In this document: piece by piece, positions 28,501 through 35,998 of the stretch | Layout: the number at the start of each line of letters is the position of its first letter | How positions within the stretch are numbered: the first letter of the stretch is position 1 | Source: Galbula dea | Lineage: Eukaryota > Chordata > Aves > Piciformes > Galbulidae | NCBI GenBank assembly: GCA_013399015.1 | Contig: VWZX01007397.1 | Location: 620,001 to 684,000 of the forward strand | Reading direction: 5' to 3' | Length of the DNA stretch: 64,000 bases | Made by a program: the position numbers and the translations under genes | The notes under the pieces: generated by a model | Seen by the model: the letters and a program-made list of their open reading frames with translations, nothing else | The model's database searches: none | What the model was told of the DNA's origin: nothing

Positions 28501-29929
28501 CTTCTGGTTATCGCTTCTAGTACCATACTAATGGACTTTATGATAGAAGAAGAAGGTAATAGAGTATAGTGGGGTTTTTTTCCCTTCCAAGATGCTGTTT
28601 CTGAAAGACACCTCTCTAATACACAGGCTGTCCACAAAAATTTAAGATGAGGTGACCATTTAGTCAATGGTGTCAGAAAAGACCTTGAACCTGGTTTGAA
28701 TTCAAACCCATGACTTAGAACAGACACAGGGGTTTAACACCACCCCAGACTCCCCTGTCTGAATGTACCAGGTTCGTTCGGGCTTTTTCCATATCCTGAG
28801 GAAACGTTTAAGTTTCTGAAATAACTTTAAGATTACAGCAAGAATTCAGTGATTCTGTAATGGAACTCACTCTCATCTCTCCAGGGAGGGAAATCCTCTG
28901 GGTGCAAGTGAAGAATTCTACTCTGGAAAAATGGCAAAGGAAAAGCAACTGAAAGCAGTAACTGATTTTTGTAGAGGTGGGCATGTTAAGAATCAAAAAC
29001 CAAACCAAAACCCCAAACAAAGCAATTAATACCAGTCATTGATTAAAAATCAGTCTAGAGCTGAAAATGAAATCTCTTCTGATTATTTGTCAGAAAAGGA
29101 AGTCCCATATTATTGTCTCAGTGCTGGGCTGACAGGATCATAAATTGGGCTTTATTAATTGCTATAGGATTGTCTTTCTGTAGCATCACATAAAACCCCC
29201 TAATCTTTCACAGGAGAGAAGGATATCTGCATCACTGAAAGTTCAATGCCTACAGCTGAACAAGTAATTTCAAATGAATGGATTAATTCATAGGGTTCAA
29301 TGATTTAAAGTCTTTTCCTCCTTAAATGATGCTATGGGTTTATGATATAATGTACTGAACAGTTGAGCTAGAAAAACAAAACAACAAACAACTTCAGCAC
29401 AACTACAGAAAGCATCCTTTATTTTATGTGATATTTTATTTCACATGATTGGATCTATGGGATCAATGATCTTCAGAAGTTTTCCTAAGTTAGGAATTTT
29501 TAAACATTTTTTTAAACCTTTTCTCTGCATGCTTTCAAGTATTTCTTACAGGACCAGATTACAGACTACAGTACTGATAGTGCTCATCTTTTCCAGGAGA
29601 ACTTGAACAGAGGATAATAGATATTGGAGTTGTGCATATTATTAACACATAGAAAAGAGTTACCTCTCAAGCTTCAGTATATGTTTGGGTTATTTTTGTT
29701 TAGAGTTTCTTTGCCATAAATGGGTTATGGAAGTGGGAGGCTTTGCCATAAGATCTCCAGGTGCAAAGGAACCTGTATAATCTGGGATTCCTTCAGATGC
29801 TTCCTCTAGCCAAACCGAGACGAAGGTGTATTTGGAGGAGGACAATACCTCCTGGTACCTTGATGGCAGCTCTGTGAAGAAGACACTGAGTGTTTCCAGA
29901 ACCTTAATTAAAAAATACAGACAGTTCCT
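22530..29929. other. Intergenic desert, block nearest the promoter
   Basis: I see no gene or clear mobile element. A-rich tracts occur near 27,610-27,652 and 28,990-29,020. Far-upstream promoter or enhancer elements of KCND2 may lie here, but nothing in the bare sequence singles one out. Confidence 0.6.
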
Positions 29930-29983
29930 TGTATTTGTGGGAGCTCTCGGAGCAGCACGAGCCCTTTCTCCTCTGGAGGTGCA

Positions 29984-30186
29984 GCTGGTCCCGGGGTGGC
30001 GGCGGGTCCCGGGGGCGGCGGGTGAGGGTACGGCCGGTCAGGGGATGGCAGGCACCGAGTACTGCGAGTACCGGGAATGGCGAGTCCCGGGAGGCGGCGG
30101 GTACTAGGGATGGCAGGTACCAGGTGCGGCGGGTCACGGGATGGCGGGTGCTGGGTGCGGCGGGTACCGGTGCGTCTCGGGTACCC
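29984..30186 (+). repeat. Degenerate GC-rich minisatellite, unit about 15-17 bp, about 12 copies
   Basis: Successive units follow the pattern GCGGGTaCcGGGatG, with variants such as gcgggtcccgggggcg, gcaggtaccaggtgcg and gcgggtaccggtgcg. Copies differ in length (15-17 bp) and by point changes, so the array is old or was formed by slippage and decay. It lies at the upstream edge of the CpG island. Frame is not kept between copies, which argues against coding use. Confidence 0.75.
29993..30028 (+). promoter_or_regulatory. G-quadruplex motif
   Basis: Five runs of three or more G on the plus strand (29,993-29,996; 30,004-30,006; 30,011-30,015; 30,020-30,022; 30,026-30,028) are separated by loops of 7, 4, 4 and 3 bases. 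This meets the usual G3+N1-7 rule. It is part of the minisatellite. Folding in cells is not shown. Confidence 0.55.
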
Positions 30187-30351
30187 TTAGCCGGCAGCCC
30201 GGCGGGAGCTCACTTCCCGTCATCCACACGCCATCTAGCGACGGGAAATGGGGGTGAAGGCGCGGGGGGTAGGCTTCGCACAGGAGCGGAAAGGAGAGGA
30301 GGAGGAAAAGGCTCCCTATCCCCGTCCCAGCTCTCGTCTTTCCCAAAGCTG

Positions 30352-30357
30352 GTAAGA
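30352..30357 (+). other. Possible 5' splice donor in the CpG island
   Basis: The sequence AAGCTG|GTAAGA is a good donor match. With the acceptor-like site at 31,820 it would define a roughly 1.47 kb 5' UTR intron spanning the gap. There is no transcript evidence here, so this is a candidate only. Confidence 0.25.
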
Positions 30358-30443
30358 GCCATTTGGATATCGCAGCGAGAACTCTGGAGCGGCTCGGGGC
30401 GGGTTGTGAGGAGCATCGCTACACTTCACTGCCAGCCATTTCA

Positions 30444-31075
30444 NNNNNNNNNNNNNNNNNNNNNNNNNNNNNNNNNNNNNNNNNNNNNNNNNNNNNNNNN
30501 NNNNNNNNNNNNNNNNNNNNNNNNNNNNNNNNNNNNNNNNNNNNNNNNNNNNNNNNNNNNNNNNNNNNNNNNNNNNNNNNNNNNNNNNNNNNNNNNNNNN
30601 NNNNNNNNNNNNNNNNNNNNNNNNNNNNNNNNNNNNNNNNNNNNNNNNNNNNNNNNNNNNNNNNNNNNNNNNNNNNNNNNNNNNNNNNNNNNNNNNNNNN
30701 NNNNNNNNNNNNNNNNNNNNNNNNNNNNNNNNNNNNNNNNNNNNNNNNNNNNNNNNNNNNNNNNNNNNNNNNNNNNNNNNNNNNNNNNNNNNNNNNNNNN
30801 NNNNNNNNNNNNNNNNNNNNNNNNNNNNNNNNNNNNNNNNNNNNNNNNNNNNNNNNNNNNNNNNNNNNNNNNNNNNNNNNNNNNNNNNNNNNNNNNNNNN
30901 NNNNNNNNNNNNNNNNNNNNNNNNNNNNNNNNNNNNNNNNNNNNNNNNNNNNNNNNNNNNNNNNNNNNNNNNNNNNNNNNNNNNNNNNNNNNNNNNNNNN
31001 NNNNNNNNNNNNNNNNNNNNNNNNNNNNNNNNNNNNNNNNNNNNNNNNNNNNNNNNNNNNNNNNNNNNNNNNNNN
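30444..31075. other. Assembly gap (632 N) inside the CpG island
   Basis: An uninterrupted run of N lies between GC-rich flanks. The length is not a round placeholder, so it may be an estimate. Open frames spanning it on either strand are artefacts of N translation. A further single ambiguous base is at 31,449. Confidence 0.99.
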
Positions 31076-31619
31076 CCGCTCGGCCGCCCCAGGCTTCCCG
31101 CATCCTCAGCCCCTCCACAGCCACGGCGGCTCTGCCGAGCAGCGCCGTCGTGGCTCGGGATCAGCCCCTGTCTGTGCCCCGACGGCTCGTCCTGGGCAGA
31201 CTCCGTTCCGCCCACTGCCCGTTCCCCGGCGGCCCTCTGCCCTTCGACGCATTTTCCACACGGAGAACTTACCTTAAAGTTTAATGCTTCCTCACGGAGC
31301 TCCTCCCCCCTCTCCGCCGGCTCCTCCGGACCTTAGCCGGGGGTCGGGACGAGTCCCCGGGGCCGCGATCAAGGTCAGGGAAAGGACTGGTCCCTCTGCC
31401 GCTCCAGGGCCGCGGTTGTGGAGGCGGGAGCGACCGACCCGCCCGGCCNGAGGGGACTGGCTGCATAGCGCGGGGAGGAAGATCTCCTTCCAGGTGGCTG
31501 CAACCGCTGCACCAGAGCTGCCAGCAGGCTCCCTCCCGGGGTTCGCGCTTCCATCCAGGGGCCTCGCGTGGACCTCGTATCCAAAGGATCTGGCAGCTGG
31601 AGTGACTACTTGGAACGCG

Positions 31620-31652
31620 ATGATTTACAAGTGCCCTGATTTCGCGTCCTAA
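31620..31652 (+). promoter_or_regulatory. Upstream ORF of 10 codons (internal start of a longer stop-free frame)
   Basis: ATG at 31,620 (G at -3) opens a 10-codon frame closing with TAA at 31,650-31,652. The same frame is open upstream to an ATG at 31,284 (122 codons, Pro/Ala/Arg-rich, crossing one ambiguous base at 31,449). The long version has the composition expected of chance translation of a CpG island. It would count as a uORF only if transcription begins upstream of it. Confidence 0.3.
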
Positions 31653-31681
31653 CTGGCTCACTAGCCCCCGGGAAGGATACT

Positions 31682-31690
31682 ATGGGATGA
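31682..31690 (+). promoter_or_regulatory. Minimal upstream ORF (Met-Gly-stop)
   Basis: The reading frame is ATG GGA TGA, with A at -3 and G at +4, a context as strong as that of the main KCND2 start. If transcribed, such a two-codon uORF would be expected to lower main-ORF initiation. Its TGA overlaps the ATG of the next uORF. Function is inferred. Confidence 0.45.
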
Positions 31691-31746
31691 AAAAGGGGAG
31701 GAAACCAAAAGGAAGCAAAAAGATTTTTGGTGAACACTGGAAATGA
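31687..31746 (+). promoter_or_regulatory. Upstream ORF of 19 codons, Lys-rich
   Basis: The frame starts at ATG 31,687 (G at -3, moderate context) and runs 19 codons to TGA at 31,744-31,746. The peptide is very basic at its start (MKKGRKPKGSKK). It overlaps the uORFs on both sides through ATGA junctions. No peptide family is recognised, so any role is probably through translation control rather than the product. Confidence 0.4.
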
Positions 31747-31820
31747 CAACAGTGTTCAGGAATTCTGTTGCCTCGGAAATGTGTGAGCATTTGTATTTTT
31801 CTTTTCCCTCTCTGTTCTAG
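31743..31820 (+). promoter_or_regulatory. Upstream ORF of 25 codons ending at an acceptor-like site
   Basis: The frame starts at ATG 31,743 (G at -3) and runs 25 codons to TAG at 31,818-31,820. The stop lies in the CTAG that ends a pyrimidine tract resembling a 3' splice site. The main KCND2 ATG follows 59 bases later. Whether this stretch is in the mature mRNA depends on whether that acceptor is used. Confidence 0.4.
31796..31820 (+). other. Possible 3' splice acceptor in the KCND2 leader
   Basis: A 22-base tract that is almost all pyrimidine (one G) is followed by TAG at 31,818-31,820, with no other AG within the tract. This is a strong acceptor pattern 59 bases before the KCND2 ATG. Mammalian KCND2 is usually annotated with an uninterrupted 5' UTR in this exon (from recall), so use of this site would be unexpected. 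Confidence 0.3.
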
Positions 31821-31879
31821 TGGCTGGAGCAGAACTGTCTCTAGATTGACTCCCTTAGCTGTAGTACGTGTTCGGGACC

Positions 31880-32994
31880 ATGGCAGCAGGAGTAGCAGCT
31901 TGGCTACCCTTTGCTAGGGCAGCAGCCATAGGATGGATGCCAGTGGCCTCAGGTCCCATGCCAGCTGCTCCACGGCAGGAGAGGAAGCGAAGCCAGGACT
32001 CTCTGGTTGTGCTGAACGTGAGTGGCATCCAGTTCCAGACGTGGCTGGACACCTTAGAGCGCTACCCCGACACCCTGTTGGGCAGTTCTGAGCGGGACTT
32101 CTTCTACCACCCTGAGACACAGCAGTACTTTTTTGATCGAGACCCTGACATTTTCCGCCACATCCTCAACTTCTACCGCACTGGGAAGCTTCACTATCCC
32201 CGCCAGGAGTGTATCTCAGCTTATGATGAGGAGCTGGCCTTCTTTGGCATCATCCCCGAGATCATCGGTGACTGCTGTTACGAGGAGTACAAGGATCGCC
32301 GGCGTGAGAATGCCGAGCGCCTGCAAGATGATGCCGATCAGGATCACGCAACCGAGAGCGCCTTGCCCTCTATGACAGCTCGGCAGAGGATGTGGCGCGC
32401 CTTTGAAAACCCACACACAAGTACACTGGCTCTGGTCTTCTACTATGTCACTGGTTTCTTCATTGCCGTCTCTGTTATCGCCAATGTGGTGGAGACAGTG
32501 CCCTGTGGGGTGAGCCCAGGTCGCATCAAAGAGCTGCCCTGTGGAGAGCGCTATGCCGTGGCTTTCTTCTGTCTGGATACTGCCTGTGTCATGATCTTCA
32601 CAGTCGAGTATCTCCTACGTCTGCTGGCAGCCCCGAGCCGCTACAAATTCGTGCGCAGTGTCATGAGTATCATTGATGTGGTTGCCATCATGCCATATTA
32701 CATTGGCCTGGTGATGACAGATAACGAGGATGTCAGCGGGGCTTTCGTGACTTTGCGAGTCTTTCGCGTCTTCAGGATCTTTAAGTTCTCCCGCCACTCC
32801 CAGGGGCTGCGCATCCTGGGGTATACCCTGAAAAGTTGTGCCTCGGAGTTAGGCTTCCTCCTCTTCTCACTCACCATGGCCATCATCATCTTTGCCACAG
32901 TCATGTACTATGCAGAGAAAGGTTCATCAGCCAGCAAGTTCACCAGCATCCCTGCAGCCTTCTGGTACACCATTGTCACCATGACAACGCTGGG
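31880..32994 (+). CDS. KCND2: Kv4.2 A-type potassium channel, first coding exon (partial CDS, residues 1-371 plus 2 nt)
   Basis: This exon encodes the N-terminal 60% of a Shal-type voltage-gated K+ channel pore subunit, which carries rapidly inactivating somatodendritic current with KChIP and DPP6/10 partners. Seen in the sequence: a hydrophobic N-terminus (residues 1-20, starting MAAGVAAWLPFARAAAIGW) that acts in inactivation and KChIP binding; a T1 domain (about 41-145) with the zinc ligands His105, Cys111, Cys132 and Cys133; S1 (about 183-203), S2 (about 226-247), S3 (about 258-279), S4 with Arg293, Arg296, Arg299, Lys302 and Arg305; S5 (about 323-345); and the pore helix with Trp362, matching the numbering of the known Kv4.2 W362 site. 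The segments GPMPAAPRQERKR and YHPETQQYFFDRDPDIF fit KCND2, not KCND1 or KCND3. The ATG at 31,880 has a strong context (acc-ATG-g) and gives the canonical Kv4 N-terminus; an in-frame GTG 12 bases upstream is not a plausible start. The exon stops before YGD, as in other vertebrate KCND2 genes. No frameshift or stop is present. Confidence 0.96.
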
Positions 32995-33000
32995 GTAAGT
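32995..33000 (+). other. KCND2: 5' splice donor of KCND2 exon 1
   Basis: The exon ends CTGGG and the intron begins GTAAGT, a perfect U1-matching donor. Splicing here leaves two bases (GG) of the Gly372 codon to be completed by exon 2. Reading through instead gives an immediate in-frame TAA at 32,996-32,998. The break lies inside TTLG|YGD, the expected place in this family. Confidence 0.95.
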
Positions 33001-34880
33001 GCAGCTGGTGTTTGGTTACAGCCAACATTTCCACAAGTGTCTTAGCAAGAGGGAAAATACTCAGTTGAAAAAAAAATCTTGATAGAAAAGGTGGGAGGGT
33101 AAGTTTTTGTCACAGAGCTTGATGAGTACAACTCATCACCTCTTTCTGAATGTTTTACACACCCAAGTGAGGTAAAAGCATTGCTGAAGTTAAAATAACA
33201 CAAGCCCCAAAAGAGCACTTAGACTGAGAAAGCAAACAGCGAAAAAAAATTGGAAAATATCAAAATTGTTTGGGTTTTTTTTTCAATTTTCACTTGGTTT
33301 TGGATAGCAGAATTGGAACATTTTATGAATATCTGTGAGTTATCCGTGGATTTTTAATACAGCAATGTTTTTGCTGACAGGACTCATTACAGCATTGCTA
33401 AAGTAGTGATAATTACGAGGAGAACCCAAGTGTGGCCTTTTAATTTGATGATGCATAAACGTCTGTAGATCTGCCATTTTGTTTGAAGTGATGTGTTGAT
33501 GTACACTTGGCTACTGAGTTTGGTATTGCAAAGTGATTTGTCTTCATGAAAATAAAACAGATATAGGTACCTTAATCTTCAGAAAAAGATTATTCCTGAT
33601 GTTGTTTAAGACACTGGATAGATTTCCTTTGATTTCCATGGATCTGTAGCTTGTAAAGCTACACTGAGTGGTGACTGACTCTGGAAAAGAAAGGAGGAAG
33701 AATCTGAGGAAGTGTGAGACATGTGACAGATGAAGCATATGTCTTAAAACATAGTTCTAGTGGCAATACAAGTTGTTCCAGAGAATTAGGAGTTAAAACA
33801 GGCAGCTGTTGACGTTGGAGTCCAATGGAGTTTAGAGGAAAGATGGGAAATTGTGCTATTTTATAAGGTCTCTGATGGCAGAGTGGCATTGTATCAGATG
33901 ATTCTGTGCACCAAGTTGTGGAATGCATTTGTCTGTAGTTATAACAGGGATTCAGAAGGTTGTTTAATTAGAGAGGACAAATATTTTTGCCCCATTCTTA
34001 GTTTTGAGCTGCAGAGTGTTGTCCATGAAACTGAAAAGTTGTGGATTCCTCAGGAACTGTCTAGCTATTTGGTAATTACAGATCTTAAAAGATGAATTTT
34101 TCACTTTGATGAAGACAAAGTCCATCATTTCATTAGTGAAACGTTTTGCCACATCTTGTTGGGGCTTTTGAGATTTATGAAAGATGTATAACTTTTAAAT
34201 GTAACAAAATGAAAGGGCATTATCAAGCTATTATGAAAAAGTTGATTTGTGATGTGCAATGGTAATTTAGTTGGGAAACACACACAGAAAATAATGAAAA
34301 AGATAAAGGGACTCTCTAATGCCACTGTGCTTTATGCAGGCCTTTTATCTTCAGTGTGATACAACAAATGGAGATAAATATAGTGCATTGTGAATATTTC
34401 ATGCTTCTTGTGAGGGCAAGTTATGCTAAAGAGGAGTGACAGGAGCTTTGGGGATTTTTATCTGCTTTTTAGGTTCCTGAAGGGCTTTTTTGGGGTTTTC
34501 ATTTTCTTCTGATAGTGACAAGCTGAAGGGAAAAGTTGCACATGCTGACTAGTTCCATAGTCCTGTATTTTCTGGTGCTGGTACTTTTGCCATGAACTTT
34601 TAATTAGAACTATAATGATTTCAACAAATTAGGTGCTAAGAATTTACCAATCTTTAGAATGTATAATCTTATTATGACAAAAGCAAGAGCTGGGCTGTGT
34701 TTTTCGTATGGAAAGATGTGTTTTGAGCAAGTGTTTTTGCTGTTGTGGAGAGTTTGGGCAGTACTTGTCCATGGTACTGAGCAGGGGTTTGTCTTCAGTT
34801 TTGTGGCCAGTCGGTGGTTGGTTGTGATGCAGATGTGGCATCTGTTTGGCATTGATGCAGTTTGTTTTTCTTTCACAAAA

Positions 34881-34900
34881 TATATATATATATATATATA
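34881..34900. repeat. (TA)10 microsatellite
   Basis: Ten uninterrupted TA units lie in intron 1, flanked by A runs. The tract is probably length-variable. Confidence 0.95.
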
Positions 34901-35970
34901 AAGAGTATTATTCCATAGATGCAGATTTTGTGGTATTATTCTGAGTGAAGTCTTCAAAAGTGCTGAGATTTGAACAGCATTAAAAATGCCTTTGAATGGA
35001 GCCTGAGAACCTGTTTTCAGGTAGGCAGCCATACAAAATTGATGCTCTGAGGGGAAGAAAAATGGTTAAAAAGAATACACTCATACTTCACTCCTTTCTT
35101 TCAGGTAGTCTGCACAGAGAAAGTTTTGAACAGGTTGTACAGAGATCCAGAGTTTCACTCTGAGAAGTTCAGATAGGATTTTAAGTTCAGATATGATAGA
35201 CATCATGAATCTCTGTGAAATCTTTAATCAGTGCATTAACTAGAAGATATCCTTTTAATAGCATCATGATAACCATATAAAGATTAAGTTTATGTGTTAA
35301 ATATATATGAATAATTTAAATAGCATTAACATAATAAAAGCTTTGAACTCTTTCTAGTTGATGGAATAATTACACAAAAAGAGAGAGAAATTACAAGGAA
35401 AAGCAGCAAGGGTCAGTGAAGCTGGTTGTAATTAGTACAGCTATCTTTGCTCCATTTACTAATACAGAACTGTTTGGTTTTAATTTTGGTTTTATCTGAG
35501 TTGGGTCTATATAAATGGACTCTAGGTGAAGAACTTCCTTCTTTTAGCAGCAAAGCTAGATGACATCTTTCTGTTTTAAATGACAGCAGCACACAGCAGG
35601 TTATGTGAAATGTTACAAAATGCACGAAAGCTGTCACTGAGTTGCAGATTAACATAAAGTTGAGGTTTTGAGTCAGTGTGACTCTCATATTTGGCTACAT
35701 TGCCAGGATATTGAGGAAATGACCTTTGCAATTTGGGGAGTTACTATCTTGGATGCAGAGCTATATTTCTCAGTTCTGCTTGATTGCTGAGCAATTAAAG
35801 TGTCTTAAAAAAAACACAGACTAGATTTTTCTGCAGTGCCAGTGACTTTAAATACTTTAAACACTGCTTTTTAGCCTTCAAGGATATCCCAGCTATTAAC
35901 TGTTCTCAACTGCTCAGCTCAAGTAGTACATAGTTGTAGACAGAGGTGTTATATGGAAGCAGCGAAAGAT

Positions 35971-35998
35971 GAAGAAAGGAGGAAAGGAAGAGAGAGAG
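35971..35998 (+). repeat. Uninterrupted 28-base polypurine run
   Basis: Only A and G occur over 28 bases, ending in (GA)n, inside a wider purine-rich stretch (about 35,956-36,033). Such tracts can form triplex DNA. It lies on the sense strand of intron 1. Confidence 0.8.

Larger units (their letters stand above)
29930..31660. promoter_or_regulatory. KCND2: CpG island containing the presumed KCND2 promoter
   Basis: GC content and CpG frequency rise sharply at about 29,940 and fall at about 31,660, in contrast to the AT-rich flanks. GC boxes are visible (CCGCCC at 31,208-31,213; GGGCGG at 30,013-30,018). No convincing TATA box is seen in the readable part. The position just upstream of the first coding exon fits a CpG-island promoter of a neuronal and cardiac channel gene. 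A 632-base gap hides the centre, so the start site may be missing. Confidence 0.8.
31653..31879 (+). promoter_or_regulatory. KCND2: KCND2 5' leader (5' UTR) immediately upstream of the start codon
   Basis: This is inferred 5' untranslated sequence, lower in GC than the island before it. It holds three short upstream ORFs (31,682-31,690; 31,687-31,746; 31,743-31,820) that overlap each other by ATGA. A pyrimidine-rich run (31,796-31,817) ending in CTAG at 31,820 looks like a 3' splice site. No ATG occurs between 31,821 and 31,879. The transcription start is not identifiable from sequence alone, so the exact UTR extent is unknown. Confidence 0.6.

Noticed and set aside
29929..31284. 451-codon plus-strand open frame across the CpG island
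   Set aside because: More than 200 codons are N from the assembly gap and the rest is translated minisatellite and GC-rich promoter sequence. It is an artefact. The minus-strand frames across the same gap (for example 30,316-31,215) fail for the same reason.
31284..31652. 122-codon plus-strand frame just before the KCND2 leader
   Set aside because: It is Pro/Ala/Arg-rich as expected from random GC-rich DNA, contains an ambiguous base and matches no known protein. It is mentioned only as a possible uORF frame.
31868..31879. GTG codon 12 bases upstream, in frame with the KCND2 ATG
   Set aside because: Starting there would add four residues before the invariant Kv4 MAAGVAAWLPF N-terminus. GTG is rarely used in vertebrates and the ATG has a strong context.
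32133..33045. Open frames on both strands overlapping KCND2 exon 1
   Set aside because: They are shadows of the coding exon in other frames. None has independent evidence.
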